Source: Billgrantia aerodenitrificans (GTDB lineage: Bacteria > Pseudomonadota > Gammaproteobacteria > Pseudomonadales > Halomonadaceae). Taken from it: a stretch of DNA of 64,000 nt. Both the position numbers and the translations under genes were made by a program. The stretch spans positions 181,421 through 245,420 of the forward strand of contig NZ_JABFTV010000009.1 in assembly GCF_021404405.1 (NCBI RefSeq). Reading direction: 5' to 3'. The notes under the pieces are model-generated. The model saw only the letters and a list, made by a program, of their open reading frames with translations, did no database searches and had not been told where the DNA came from. Position 1 is the first letter of the stretch. Every line of letters starts with the position of its first letter. Below are positions 1-9,061 of this stretch, one piece after another.

Positions 1-1541
1 TCAGTAGTATTGGCATAAGCCAGCACCCAGCCCAGCTGATTGCGTTTAGTATTTGACATTCTGGCTAACTTTACTTGTTCTTCTGACAGCGGCACTGTAG
101 CATAGGCGGGCAGGCCTATTCCTGCTAACTGCTGAATATTTTCCACACCTCTATTTAATAGGCCTCGCAGTAAAACGATACTGATAGAAATAATTAGACC
201 AAGTGCCGTGGCTAGCCCGACGACCATTGCTTTACGTGGTTTGATGGGGTGGGGGTGAATACCAGCAGTATCTAGTATTCTGACGTTTCCTACGGTACTC
301 GCTTTGGCAATGCTCATTTCCTGAGCTTTATTAAGCATCTGTACGTAGACCTGTTGGTTGACTTCCACATCTCTAGCCATCCGAAGCACCTGTTGTTGAG
401 TCTCCGGTAAAGCATCGATTCTAACCTCGAGCCTCCTTCTTTCATTTTGCAACCGTCCTAGCTTATCTAGCAGTGCTGCATACGTAGGATGGCTAGGAGT
501 AAAACGCCGAGATATGTCGGCCTGGCTTAACTCAAGCTCGCTAACTTGAGTATCCACCTCTACCAACCGTTCCAAAAGCCCTTGGGTTTCTAGTGTCAAG
601 TCGACACTCTCACGTTGATTTCTGTAGGAGTTCAATGAATCTTCTGCACCTATCAATCTATCATGTATATCTGGCAATTGGTTCTGGATAAATTCAAGAC
701 TTTTTTCAGCCTCGGCGCTTTGGCGCTGGATATTCTGCTCTAAATAAATATGAGTTATTGCTTCTAGAACATTGCGTGCCTCAATGGGGTCTGATCCTGT
801 CACTGCCAGGCGTAGGATGCCGGAATCCGCTCCCTCTTCATGCACCGAATAACGCTGTCTTAGTATATCTATTGCCACCATACGGCTAAACTTTGTGAAT
901 TTAAATTCTGCTCCAGGCACAGCCTGCAATTCGCCAACATTGAGTATTAACTCGCCCTCTAGAAACGTCTCAACTTGCCCAACTTCACCTTTACCTAAAC
1001 TATTTCCTTTTAGGTAAATGGAATAGCTCATCTCATCCATAACTTTTAAAATAAAAGTTTCACCCAAATACTCAAAGCCAACGTTGATTTCTGAGAGGGA
1101 TATATATTCATTAGCAAATACATAAGGCCAGTTGAGGGCGAAATCCGGCCTCTCTATACCTCTGCGCAACAAAAAATTACCTATTAATGGTACTTTCCTA
1201 GGCTCAAGTAAAATTTCTAGGTTACGACGATCTACGGTCTGGCCAAGCACGAGCCGAGAGCGCAAGATTGATATTTCGGATTGAAACTGTGTGGCTTCCC
1301 TCGTCAGGCTGCGAATGTCCTGTAGAGGATTTACTGAAGGGCCATTAGGCTCAACTTGTACAAGCGCGTCGGTTCGATATATTGGTGTAGCCGTTAAGGC
1401 ATAGCTGACGCCCATAAAGCAAAATAGTAATGTTATAACTATAATCTTCCACTTTTGAGCCATTAGCATATCGAAGATGTCGCGAAGATCGATTTCTTCG
1501 GGCTTAGGCATCATTGGTATATTTGCTTGATACTTAGTCAT
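1..1541 (-). CDS. wzc: Wzc-like polysaccharide co-polymerase / tyrosine autokinase, 3' end outside window
   Basis: Inner-membrane chain-length determinant of exopolysaccharide export. About 513 codons are visible from the ATG at 1541; the frame is open to the window edge. The N-terminus has an acidic EEIDLRDIFDML motif, then a membrane helix at roughly residues 27-45, a long periplasmic part with Gln/Glu-rich coiled coil (about 270-400), and a second helix at about 429-455 preceded by a Pro-rich PHPIKPRKA motif, the usual Wzz/PCP-2 layout. The sequence after this helix (GLPAYATVP) resembles the linker into the Wzc kinase domain, but Walker motifs and the Tyr tail would lie outside the window, so kinase activity is inferred. 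It starts 13 nt after the wza stop. No wzb phosphatase gene lies between them. Base composition is AT-richer than the rest of the window. Confidence 0.85.
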   Translation of the reverse strand, partial: MTKYQANIPMMPKPEEIDLRDIFDMLMAQKWKIIVITLLFCFMGVSYALTATPIYRTDALVQVEPNGPSVNPLQDIRSLTREATQFQSEISILRSRLVLGQTVDRRNLEILLEPRKVPLIGNFLLRRGIERPDFALNWPYVFANEYISLSEINVGFEYLGETFILKVMDEMSYSIYLKGNSLGKGEVGQVETFLEGELILNVGELQAVPGAEFKFTKFSRMVAIDILRQRYSVHEEGADSGILRLAVTGSDPIEARNVLEAITHIYLEQNIQRQSAEAEKSLEFIQNQLPDIHDRLIGAEDSLNSYRNQRESVDLTLETQGLLERLVEVDTQVSELELSQADISRRFTPSHPTYAALLDKLGRLQNERRRLEVRIDALPETQQQVLRMARDVEVNQQVYVQMLNKAQEMSIAKASTVGNVRILDTAGIHPHPIKPRKAMVVGLATALGLIISISIVLLRGLLNRGVENIQQLAGIGLPAYATVPLSEEQVKLARMSNTKRNQLGWVLAYANTT

Positions 1542-1554
1542 CTCGGCGCCTTCC

Positions 1555-2685
1555 TCATAAACTTCGCACATCATCCACCGAAGATGCTGCAGTACCGGGC
1601 AACCCGACGCTAGGCAGCAGCAAACTGATCACACGATTCCATCTAGCCAAGGGTGCTGTTGTTACATAGACTACATCACGGGCTTGAAGTGGGAACCCTG
1701 CCGCCAAGTACAAGTTGCTGGCATTAGTAATATCCAATTGGTATACAGTCGCCAGATGATCGTTAGCATTACTCAATGCTAAATCATTTCCTCGTATAAT
1801 AAATATGCCAGACGGCTCGGCTGTATTTTCGTTAATTCCACCGGCACGTGACAATGCATCTGACAACATGAGGCTTTCATTTCCAAGTGTGATGAAACCA
1901 GGCACTAGAACCTGACCCATTACGGACACTTGTTGATCTGAGTTTGTTGAGACATGAATTGTATCACCATGTCTCAATAAGAGATTCTGGCTTTGGTCAC
2001 CACGATTGAGAATATCATAGAGTGAAACTCGCTGCTCTCGGCCGTTACGGGTTAAATTAACCCTACGCCAGTTTGCATTCTCAGTTAGCCCCCCAGAAAG
2101 ACTGATAGCATCTGTAAGGGTCATGGGCACCGTATTTATGGGAAGAGTTCCTGGGCTTTCTACTGCACCGCTAACGTACACTCTTTGAGAATTAAAGACT
2201 GCCACTCCAATATCGACTTGGGGATCTGCAATGTATGTGGAAAGACGCCGTGTTAGTACACGCCGAACTTCATCTAAACTTTTTCCTCCAACGTCTATAT
2301 ATCCAACATAGGGATAGAAAATCGTACCATCCTGCAATACTCGATGTCCGGCCTCAGCTGCGCTTCTTTCTGATCCAGCAGGGATGGTTAGCTCTGGATG
2401 ATCGTATACTATGATATTAAGTATATCTCCTGCACCTAGACGATACTCATAGGTATCCAATTGATTCCTCAGCTCGGCTGTCATACTGGTAGCCATTTCA
2501 GCTGCTTCCTGCTGACGATAATCCATGACCAACTGAGGGGTTATGGGTAATATCATAACCCTTGCGTCTATCGATTCTGACCGTTCTATAGAATTTATAT
2601 GTCCACCTGGCGCCCAGGCGCAGCCTGATAAAGCACTCACCAGGACAATGCTGAACAGCCAGCCAGACTGTTTGTAAGTAAGCAT
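1555..2685 (-). CDS. wza: Wza-type outer-membrane polysaccharide export lipoprotein
   Basis: Outer-membrane translocon for capsule or exopolysaccharide, partner of Wzc. The protein is about 376 aa, close to the 379 aa of E. coli Wza, and similarity runs the whole length: a lipobox (ALSGC) near residue 21, the poly_export motif YRLGAGDILNIIVYDHPELT, a TIFYPYVGYIDVGGKS motif, the SLBB-like GREQRVSLYDIL region, and the C-terminal DVVYVTTAPLARWNRVI segment typical of Wza. The frame extends to 2709, but ATG 2685 is preferred because GGGGA lies 8 nt upstream and it places the signal peptide correctly. First gene of the operon; an ops element sits in its leader. Confidence 0.92.
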   Translation of the reverse strand: MLTYKQSGWLFSIVLVSALSGCAWAPGGHINSIERSESIDARVMILPITPQLVMDYRQQEAAEMATSMTAELRNQLDTYEYRLGAGDILNIIVYDHPELTIPAGSERSAAEAGHRVLQDGTIFYPYVGYIDVGGKSLDEVRRVLTRRLSTYIADPQVDIGVAVFNSQRVYVSGAVESPGTLPINTVPMTLTDAISLSGGLTENANWRRVNLTRNGREQRVSLYDILNRGDQSQNLLLRHGDTIHVSTNSDQQVSVMGQVLVPGFITLGNESLMLSDALSRAGGINENTAEPSGIFIIRGNDLALSNANDHLATVYQLDITNASNLYLAAGFPLQARDVVYVTTAPLARWNRVISLLLPSVGLPGTAASSVDDVRSL

Positions 2686-2786
2686 GACGATTTCCCCACG
2701 CCTTCGCATATCGATTTTTTAGTTATACCGTAAAAGCTATATATGCTTGCTTCAGTCCAGCTAGAACCCAACTACCCCTCTTTACC

Positions 2787-2798
2787 CACGCTACCGCC
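2787..2798 (-). promoter_or_regulatory. ops element (JUMPstart core) in the wza leader
   Basis: The minus strand reads GGCGGTAGCGTG, an exact match to the ops consensus that pauses RNA polymerase and recruits the antiterminator RfaH in enterobacterial capsule and LPS operons. It lies about 100 nt upstream of the wza ATG, and the preceding CCAGG also fits the JUMPstart repeat. A TATAAC hexamer at 2803-2808 on the same strand could be a -10, but I see no good -35, so the promoter is not called. Inference: long-operon antitermination by RfaH or a paralogue. Confidence 0.8.
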
Positions 2799-3321
2799 CT
2801 GGAGTTATATGGCCGGCTCCCTGCCAAAATTCCACTTGTCGCAATAAAGGCACAATTGAACTTAAAAACTAACTTTTTGACACGCTTCACAGACAATTAT
2901 TTACAATTGCCCTGCAAACACACACCTCATTTTTTACGTTATATTTACTGACTTGAATCAAAAAAAATAGATTAGCTACTCGCTTTCTCGGGTAAGCTAT
3001 AATTCTTATCATAACTAACACTCGAGCATTAGAATCGAGCAGACATACAGTATTAGTTTTTGCCAACAACTCTTTCAGGCCAGCACAAAACACTATCCAG
3101 TAAAGCACTGATTACTCTTTGTCTACATTTTTCTTCAGGGAGGTGTAATGACATTGGAAATACCACGCGCAACTGAGCATCCGGTTTTCTAGTCATGCAA
3201 AGTATTCGAGCATCATCTCAGGTGAACCTCAGGGTTAAATTTCTAGTGCTTGTGTTTAGACTCTTGTTTCGCTGTTTCACTTACTAAGCACACCTTGGGA
3301 ATTCAAGTGCGCGCTCACGCT
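2799..3321. other. AT-rich intergenic region upstream of the EPS operon
   Basis: No convincing gene. The region is clearly AT-richer than the chromosome to its right and would hold the EPS promoter. A 73-codon minus-strand frame at 2887-3108 has no family resemblance and is not called. On the plus strand, ATG 3148 follows a strong GGGAGG Shine-Dalgarno at 4 nt but reads only 14 codons (MTLEIPRATEHPVF) to a stop at 3190-3192. It could be a leader peptide or the stump of a lost gene. Confidence 0.5.
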
Positions 3322-3368
3322 ATCCTGAGGAACCACCCTCGGGGACAGCGCCAATCAGACGCTTCGCG
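3322..3368. repeat. 47-bp direct repeat, copy A
   Basis: Matches copy B at 3790-3836 in 43 of 47 positions by eye. Each copy contains two small inverted repeats: one formed by CCTGAGG and CCTCGG around a short loop, and one formed around AGCGCC. The pair brackets the group II intron remnant; copy A overlaps the end of the truncated RT frame. Confidence 0.75.
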
Positions 3369-3612
3369 GCGTCCTGACGATCGGGTAGGGGCCGGGGTCA
3401 CCCCCGGCGCCCTCCTTGGGAATCGCGACGGCTCGGATCGGGCTGGGGTGGTACTCACCGGCCAGCAGCCGCTCGCGCAGTGTCGGCCAGTGTTGCTTCA
3501 GGTGGTCGGCCAACTGGTCCACCGTCATGCCATCGGCACCCGGCGCGCCTTTGTTGGCGACCACCCTACGGTAAGCCCGCGCCATGTTGGCCTTCTCTAC
3601 CACGGCCTCCAT
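3355..3612 (-). pseudogene. Truncated group II intron reverse transcriptase/maturase (N-terminus only)
   Basis: The 85-codon frame starts MEAVVEKANMARAYRRVVAN and continues through GAPGADGMTVDQL, the RT-0/N-terminal signature of LtrA-type intron-encoded proteins, which are normally about 400-500 aa. Similarity stops after AVAIPKEG, where an intact protein would continue with a GxRxLGIPTxxDR motif. The last residues are unrelated and run into repeat copy A. The catalytic YADD, the maturase domain and any HNH domain are absent, so it cannot support mobility. A decayed remnant is the best reading. Confidence 0.8.
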
Positions 3613-3789
3613 GAGCGGGGCGGGTTCCGCTTTCGTCCACGATGACGACGCCGGGACCGTCTCGACGCCCGCCGGCCGGGACTCGGGGTTCCGCCCCTGT
3701 CCCTCTGGGTGGGTGACGGTATCAGCGTCAGTTGCCGTCGGCTAGCACTTCCCCTTGCCGGGCGTGCAGGGGACTTTCACCCCCAAGTC
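3355..3789 (-). mobile_element. Group II intron remnant (5' RNA part plus RT stump)
   Basis: On the minus strand, upstream of the RT stump, the sequence contains GGGGGTGAAAGTCCCC and following short GC-rich complementary segments resembling the RNA part that precedes the ORF in bacterial group II introns. No domain V/VI was found on the 3' side. The remnant lies between the two 47-bp repeats. The 5' boundary is approximate. Confidence 0.6.
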
Positions 3790-3836
3790 ATCCTGAGGAA
3801 CCACCCTCGGGAACAGCGCCAGTCAGGCGCTGCGCG
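3790..3836. repeat. 47-bp direct repeat, copy B
   Basis: Partner of copy A at 3322-3368, with four mismatches. In this copy the second internal inverted repeat (AGCGCC / GGCGCT) is perfect. It lies between the intron remnant and the sthA terminator. Confidence 0.75.
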
Positions 3837-3858
3837 CCATGCCTGGCGCACCACAAAA

Positions 3859-3881
3859 AACGCCGACCTTAGGTCGGCGTT
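3859..3881 (-). terminator. Rho-independent terminator of sthA
   Basis: A 10-bp perfect stem (AACGCCGACC / GGTCGGCGTT) with a TTA loop, 35 nt after the sthA stop. On the minus strand it is followed by a run of T residues (the A-run at 3855-3860 on the plus strand). Confidence 0.9.
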
Positions 3882-3915
3882 CTTCTTAAAGATCAGCTAT
3901 ATAGGTCGAGCGTGG

Positions 3916-5307
3916 CTAAAAAACCCGATTGAGCCCGTTCTGTGCCGCGACCCGGTACGCTTCCGCCATGGTCGGGTAGTTGAACGTGGTGTTGACGAAG
4001 TACTTCAGGGTGTTGGCCTCGCCCTTCTGCTGCATCACGGCCTGACCGATATGCACGATCTCGGAAGCCTGGTCACCAAAGCAGTGGATGCCGTAGATCT
4101 CCAGCGTGTCCTGATGGAAGAGTATCTTCAGCATCCCTACCGTGTCACCGGTGATCTGGGCACGTGCAGTATCCTTGAAGAAGGCCTGGGCAACCTCATA
4201 GGGTACCTTGGCCTCGGTCAACTCGCGCTCGGTTCGACCGAAGGAGCTGATCTCGGGGATGGTATAGATACCGGTCGGCACCTCATTGACGAAGCGATAG
4301 TCTCGTTCGAGCAGCTCGTCGCAGGCGTTGAGCCCCTGATCGTAGGCGGCACTGGCCAGGCTGGGCCAGCCGATCACGTCACCGGCGGCATAGATGTGCG
4401 GAATGGCGGTGCGGTAATGATCATCGACCTGCAGCTGACCGCGCCCGTTGGCCTCGAGGCCGATGTTCTCGAGACCCAGCTCGTCGGTATTGCCGGTACG
4501 GCCGTTGGCCCACAGGAAGGCATCGGCGCGCAGCTTCTTGCCCGATTTCAAATAGACCACGACGCCGGAGTCGTCCCCTTCGACACGCTCGTACTCTTCG
4601 TTGTGGCGGATGAGCACACCATGCTTGCGCAGATGGTAGGAAAGCGCATCGGAAATTTCATCGTCGAGGAAGGAGAGCAGCCGGTCGCGGTTGTTGATCA
4701 GGTCGACCTTGACGCCCAGCCCCGAGAAGATGGAGGCATACTCGCAGCCGATCACACCGGCGCCGAAGATCACCAGCGTACGCGGCGTATGCGAGAGGCT
4801 GAGAATGGTGTCGGAATCGTAGATACGTGGATGGCGGAAATTGATGTCGGCCGGACGATAGGGGCGCGACCCCGTGGCGATGATGATCTTCTGCGCCACC
4901 AGTTCTTCCAGCGCCTCCTGGCGGTCGCGAACGAGCAGGGTGTGCTCATCCTTGAAGCGCGCCACACCGCTGTATAGGTCAATGCGGTTGCGGGCATAGA
5001 ACTTGGTGCGCATCTCGACCTGCTGGTCGATGGTCATACGCGAGCGTTCCATGACCCTGGGAAAGGAGAACCAGCGTGGCTCGCCGATATCGCGGAACAT
5101 GCGGTTGGTGTTGAACTGCATGATCTGCTTGACCTGATGGCGAAGCGCCTTGGAGGGTATCGTGCCCCAATGGGTGCAGTTGCCCCCGAGAACGGGCTGC
5201 TTCTCCACGACCGCGACCCGCTTGCCGTGCTTGGCTGCATTGATGGCGGCACTCTCGCCGGCCGGTCCGGTACCGATCACCACCACGTCGTAGTTATGGA
5301 CTGCCAT
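3916..5307 (-). CDS. sthA: Soluble pyridine nucleotide transhydrogenase (Si-specific)
   Basis: Cytosolic FAD enzyme exchanging reducing equivalents between NADPH and NAD+. At 463 aa it is nearly the length of E. coli SthA (466) and similar throughout. The FAD-binding GTGPAG is at residues 12-17 and the second Rossmann motif [11 protein letters not shown] near residue 182. [10 protein letters not shown] begins at C44: as in other SthA proteins, a Thr replaces the second redox cysteine of lipoamide-dehydrogenase relatives. The C-terminal dimerisation motif [17 protein letters not shown] is intact. It lies downstream of the nqr operon on the same strand with 95 nt between, and has its own terminator. 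Confidence 0.97.
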   Translation of the reverse strand: MAVHNYDVVVIGTGPAGESAAINAAKHGKRVAVVEKQPVLGGNCTHWGTIPSKALRHQVKQIMQFNTNRMFRDIGEPRWFSFPRVMERSRMTIDQQVEMRTKFYARNRIDLYSGVARFKDEHTLLVRDRQEALEELVAQKIIIATGSRPYRPADINFRHPRIYDSDTILSLSHTPRTLVIFGAGVIGCEYASIFSGLGVKVDLINNRDRLLSFLDDEISDALSYHLRKHGVLIRHNEEYERVEGDDSGVVVYLKSGKKLRADAFLWANGRTGNTDELGLENIGLEANGRGQLQVDDHYRTAIPHIYAAGDVIGWPSLASAAYDQGLNACDELLERDYRFVNEVPTGIYTIPEISSFGRTERELTEAKVPYEVAQAFFKDTARAQITGDTVGMLKILFHQDTLEIYGIHCFGDQASEIVHIGQAVMQQKGEANTLKYFVNTTFNYPTMAEAYRVAAQNGLNRVF

Positions 5308-5402
5308 GGGCTCTTGCGTCTCCTTTCCCTTGTTGATGTCAGGTGCCGGCGTTCACTTGTCGCCATGACCCAACGGCATACGGCTCAGCAGCACGTAGCG
5401 GC

Positions 5403-5666
5403 TCAACGGCGAGTGGCATCGTAGCCAAGGTCGGCGCCACGACTCTCATCGCTTCTGCGGCGCTCGCTCGCCAGCCCCTTGCGCTTGCGATTCTCCTCCT
5501 CGCAGACTTCATCCTTGCCTCCGCAGATGTCACATCCCTCCTTGAGACCGAGCTGGTTGAGGCCGCCGCAGGAGCCGGCGATGGGCTTGCGCCCCAGGAT
5601 CACTCCAATCGCCATGGCGGCCATGATCAACAGCATGAAGCCCAGAACGACGAGAAAAGTACTCAT
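5403..5666 (-). CDS. nqrM: NqrM, Na+-NQR maturation factor (DUF539)
   Basis: Small membrane protein needed for assembly of Na+-NQR, probably supplying iron for the NqrD/E cluster. The 87-aa product has an N-terminal membrane helix (about residues 4-24) and the diagnostic cysteines in GSCGGL and CDICGGKDEVC. The C-terminal half is charged (KRK, ERRR). Last gene of the nqr operon, 18 nt after the apbE-like gene. Confidence 0.93.
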   Translation of the reverse strand: MSTFLVVLGFMLLIMAAMAIGVILGRKPIAGSCGGLNQLGLKEGCDICGGKDEVCEEENRKRKGLASERRRSDESRGADLGYDATRR

Positions 5667-5684
5667 TGATGAAGCTCCTGGCGG

Positions 5685-6464
5685 CTAACGAACGAGCCAA
5701 GGCTCGAGTGCCGCTGTGTGATGGATTTCAATGCCCTGTGGTCTCTTGACAACAACCTTGGCCGCGCTATCCAGCTCATCGGCCAGCCGTATGGCCTCCT
5801 CGGGCCCGGCGTGGATCAGCAGACTGGCTTCTCGCATGGCCGTGCCGGCATCCGCTGCGATGACGCTGACGGAAAGCGGCGTCGCCGGTGTAACGAGGGG
5901 GGCTGCGGCCTCCTGCTGCACGAACCGATGCACCAGCGCGGCGTCCTGCAGGCGGACATGGCGCGCTCCTTCGGGCACTGGCAGGCCAGGCTGTTCGAGC
6001 GAAAGACGCCAGGCGCCGCCAGGCGGCGTACCTGAGCTCCGCATGACCCCACCCACCTCGACCAGCACGGCGACGGGGGCAACGGCATGGTGGCCCAGCC
6101 ATAGCGTCAGACGGTCGACAGCCAACGCTTGGAAACGTCGATCCACCTCATGTTGCAGTGCCGCTGAAGGCGCCACCCAGAGCGGCGAGAACGCGGAAAC
6201 GCTGGCCCTGATCAGTACCTCACGTTGCGCTTCGAGGTTTGCCAATTCACCTTGTATGCCGGCTTCGAGCTCGGCGGCATGGCCCGCTCCGAGGTCGGCA
6301 TAGAGGGTGATATGGTAGCCCGTTCCCAGCGCCGTACCCTGATAGAGTTGCTCGTCGAGCTGCTGGCGGCAGGCACTGAGCAGAAAGGATGACAGCATGA
6401 GAAAGAACAGGGCCGGCCCGTAAAGGGCCAGCCCGGAGAGTCGCCCGTGGGCGAGCTGCATCAT
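5685..6464 (-). CDS. ApbE-family lipoprotein, degenerate (flavin transferase activity doubtful)
   Basis: This position in nqr operons normally encodes ApbE, the FMN transferase that flavinylates NqrB and NqrC. The product is 259 aa against about 340-350 usual. Seen: lipobox LLSAC, the ApbE-like [25 protein letters not shown], and a C-terminal [10 protein letters not shown]...GPEEA block. Missing or changed: the central DITVGPLVNLWGFGP-type block, the A-K-G-Y-A-V-D motif (here FQALAVD), the SGSYRN and HxIDPxTG motifs, and the metal-binding D/T of the TADxxAT motif (here TAMREAS). Start ATG 6464 overlaps the nqrF stop as ATGA; the frame is open further upstream inside nqrF. Family assignment is fairly secure; catalysis looks lost. 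Confidence 0.75.
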   Translation of the reverse strand: MMQLAHGRLSGLALYGPALFFLMLSSFLLSACRQQLDEQLYQGTALGTGYHITLYADLGAGHAAELEAGIQGELANLEAQREVLIRASVSAFSPLWVAPSAALQHEVDRRFQALAVDRLTLWLGHHAVAPVAVLVEVGGVMRSSGTPPGGAWRLSLEQPGLPVPEGARHVRLQDAALVHRFVQQEAAAPLVTPATPLSVSVIAADAGTAMREASLLIHAGPEEAIRLADELDSAAKVVVKRPQGIEIHHTAALEPWLVR

Positions 6465-7693
6465 CCGCCAAAGTCGTCCAGCAGGATGTTTTCGGGTTCC
6501 ACACCCAGATCGAGCAGCATCTTGATCACCGATGCGTTCATCATGGGCGGCCCACACATGTAGTACTCACAATCCTCGGGGGCCGGATGGTCCTTGAGGT
6601 AGTTCTCGTACAGCACGTTGTGGATGAACCCGGTGGGGCCGGTCCAGTTGTCCTCGGGCAGCGGATCCGACAGCGCCAGATGCCACTCGAAGTTCGGGAA
6701 CTCCTCGGCCAGCTGATCGTACTCATCGTTGTAGAAGGTCTCGCGCCAGGAGCGCGCACCGTACCAGAACGAAATCTTGCGCTTGGAACTCAGGCGCTTG
6801 AGCTGGTCGAAGATGTGGCTACGCATCGGGGCCATGCCCGCACCGCCACCGACGAACACCATCTCGGCGTCGGTATCCTTGGCGAAGAACTCACCGAAGG
6901 GCCCCATCACGGTGACCTTGTCGCCCGGCTTCAGATTGAAGACGTAGGTCGACATCAGACCCGGCGGATGGCTGGTGCCGGGAGGCGGCGTGGCGATACG
7001 GATGTTGAACTTGAGGATGCCCTTCTCTTCCGGGTAGTTCGCCATGGAGTAGGCGCGGATGACTTCCTCGTTGTTCTTGTGGGAGATCTTGAACAGATCG
7101 AACTTATCCCAGTCGCCGCGATAATCTTCCTCGATATCGAAGTCGGAGAACTTGATGTCGTAGGGCGGCGCCACCAGCTGAACGTAGCCGCCGGCACGGA
7201 AGTCGACGTTCTCGCCTTCGGGCAGCTTGAGGTTGAGTTCCTTGATGAAGGTCGCCACGTTGGGATTGGAGATGACCTCACACTCCCACTTCTTGACGCC
7301 GAAGACCTCTTCGGGAACCTCGACCTTCATGTCCTGCTTCACCGGCACCTGGCAGGAGAGCCGCCAGCCGTCCTTCTTCTCACGCATGGTGAAGTGGGAT
7401 TCCTCGGTGGGCAGGATGGCGCCGCCACCCTCCTCCACGCGGCACTTGCACTGGGCACAGGAGCCGCCGCCGCCGCAGGCAGAGGAAAGGAAGATACCGT
7501 TGGCCGCCAGCGTGTTGAGCAGTTTGCCACCGGCCTGGGTAGTGATGGTGTGCTCGGGGTCGCCGTTGACCTCGATGGTCACGTCCCCGGTGCTCACGAG
7601 CTTGCTGCGGGCGGCCAGGATCACCAGGACAAGGCCGATGACGACCGCGGTGAACATGAACACACCGAGCAAGATGACAGTTGTTCCAACCAT
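6461..7693 (-). CDS. nqrF: Na+-translocating NADH:quinone reductase subunit F
   Basis: NADH-oxidising, electron-input subunit of Na+-NQR. One N-terminal membrane helix (about residues 4-27) is followed by a [2Fe-2S] domain with C73, C79, C82 and C114, then a ferredoxin-NADP reductase-like FAD domain (RAYSMANYP) and an NADH domain ([17 protein letters not shown]). Length 410 aa, as expected. 72 nt downstream of nqrE. Confidence 0.98.
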   Translation of the reverse strand: MVGTTVILLGVFMFTAVVIGLVLVILAARSKLVSTGDVTIEVNGDPEHTITTQAGGKLLNTLAANGIFLSSACGGGGSCAQCKCRVEEGGGAILPTEESHFTMREKKDGWRLSCQVPVKQDMKVEVPEEVFGVKKWECEVISNPNVATFIKELNLKLPEGENVDFRAGGYVQLVAPPYDIKFSDFDIEEDYRGDWDKFDLFKISHKNNEEVIRAYSMANYPEEKGILKFNIRIATPPPGTSHPPGLMSTYVFNLKPGDKVTVMGPFGEFFAKDTDAEMVFVGGGAGMAPMRSHIFDQLKRLSSKRKISFWYGARSWRETFYNDEYDQLAEEFPNFEWHLALSDPLPEDNWTGPTGFIHNVLYENYLKDHPAPEDCEYYMCGPPMMNASVIKMLLDLGVEPENILLDDFGG

Positions 7694-7764
7694 GTCGGTT
7701 TCCTATTTGCTGTGAGTAACCTGCACTCCGGCGATGCCTGGCATCGCCGGAGACGCACCCTGGC

Positions 7765-8382
<618 letters not shown>

Positions 8383-8383
8383 G

Positions 8384-9052
8384 TTACACAGCCTCCTTCG
8401 GCTCGGTGTTGTGCTTCATCTTGAACTCGTTGGCCTCGACCTGTTCCGGGTGCATGCCGCGAATCGCCCAGATCAGCAGACCGATGATGAAGAACGCCGA
8501 CGGCGGCAGCAGCAGCAGACCGTTGGGCACGTACCAGCCACCGTTCTGCACCGTCTCGAGCACGGTGAAGCCGAACACGCTGCCGGAGCCGAACAGCTCA
8601 CGGACGAAGCCGACCAGCATCAGGATCAGGCCATAGCCCAGACCGTTGCCGATGCCGTCCAGGAACGACAGTCCCGGCGTGTTCTGCATGGCAAAGCCTT
8701 CGGCGCGCCCCATCACGATACAGTTGGTGATGATCAGGCCGACGAACACCGACAGCTGCTTGGACATCTCGTAGGCGAAGGCCTTGAGCACCTGATCCAC
8801 CACGATGACCAACGAAGCGATGATGGTCATCTGCACGATGATGCGAATGGACGACGGAATGTGCTGACGAATCAGCGAGACGAACAGGTTCGAGAACGCA
8901 CAGACGAAGATTACCGCCAGGGTCATGACCAGCGACACGCTCATGCTGGTGGTCACGGCCAGAGCCGAACAGATGCCAAGCACCTGCAGGGCGATGGGGT
9001 TGTTCCTCGTCAGCGGCGTCGTGAGAACGCTCTTGGGAGTAACGGCTGACAT
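8384..9052 (-). CDS. nqrD: Na+-translocating NADH:quinone reductase subunit D
   Basis: Membrane subunit homologous to NqrE and RnfA/E, 222 aa. It carries the paired cysteines in the LGICSAL and [11 protein letters not shown] motifs that bind the NqrD/E iron centre, and ends in a short charged tail. It lies 9 nt after nqrC. Confidence 0.97.
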   Translation of the reverse strand: MSAVTPKSVLTTPLTRNNPIALQVLGICSALAVTTSMSVSLVMTLAVIFVCAFSNLFVSLIRQHIPSSIRIIVQMTIIASLVIVVDQVLKAFAYEMSKQLSVFVGLIITNCIVMGRAEGFAMQNTPGLSFLDGIGNGLGYGLILMLVGFVRELFGSGSVFGFTVLETVQNGGWYVPNGLLLLPPSAFFIIGLLIWAIRGMHPEQVEANEFKMKHNTEPKEAV

Positions 9053-9061
9053 GATCGCTCC

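Noticed and set aside
2803..2808. TATAAC as the wza -10 box
   Set aside because: No acceptable -35 at 16-18 nt; left as a possibility only.
2887..3108. 73-codon minus-strand frame in the AT-rich gap
   Set aside because: Low complexity, no family resemblance, no convincing ribosome site; it covers the expected EPS promoter region.
3250..3645. 131-codon plus-strand frame
   Set aside because: Antisense to the group II intron RT stump, which has a recognisable protein sequence.
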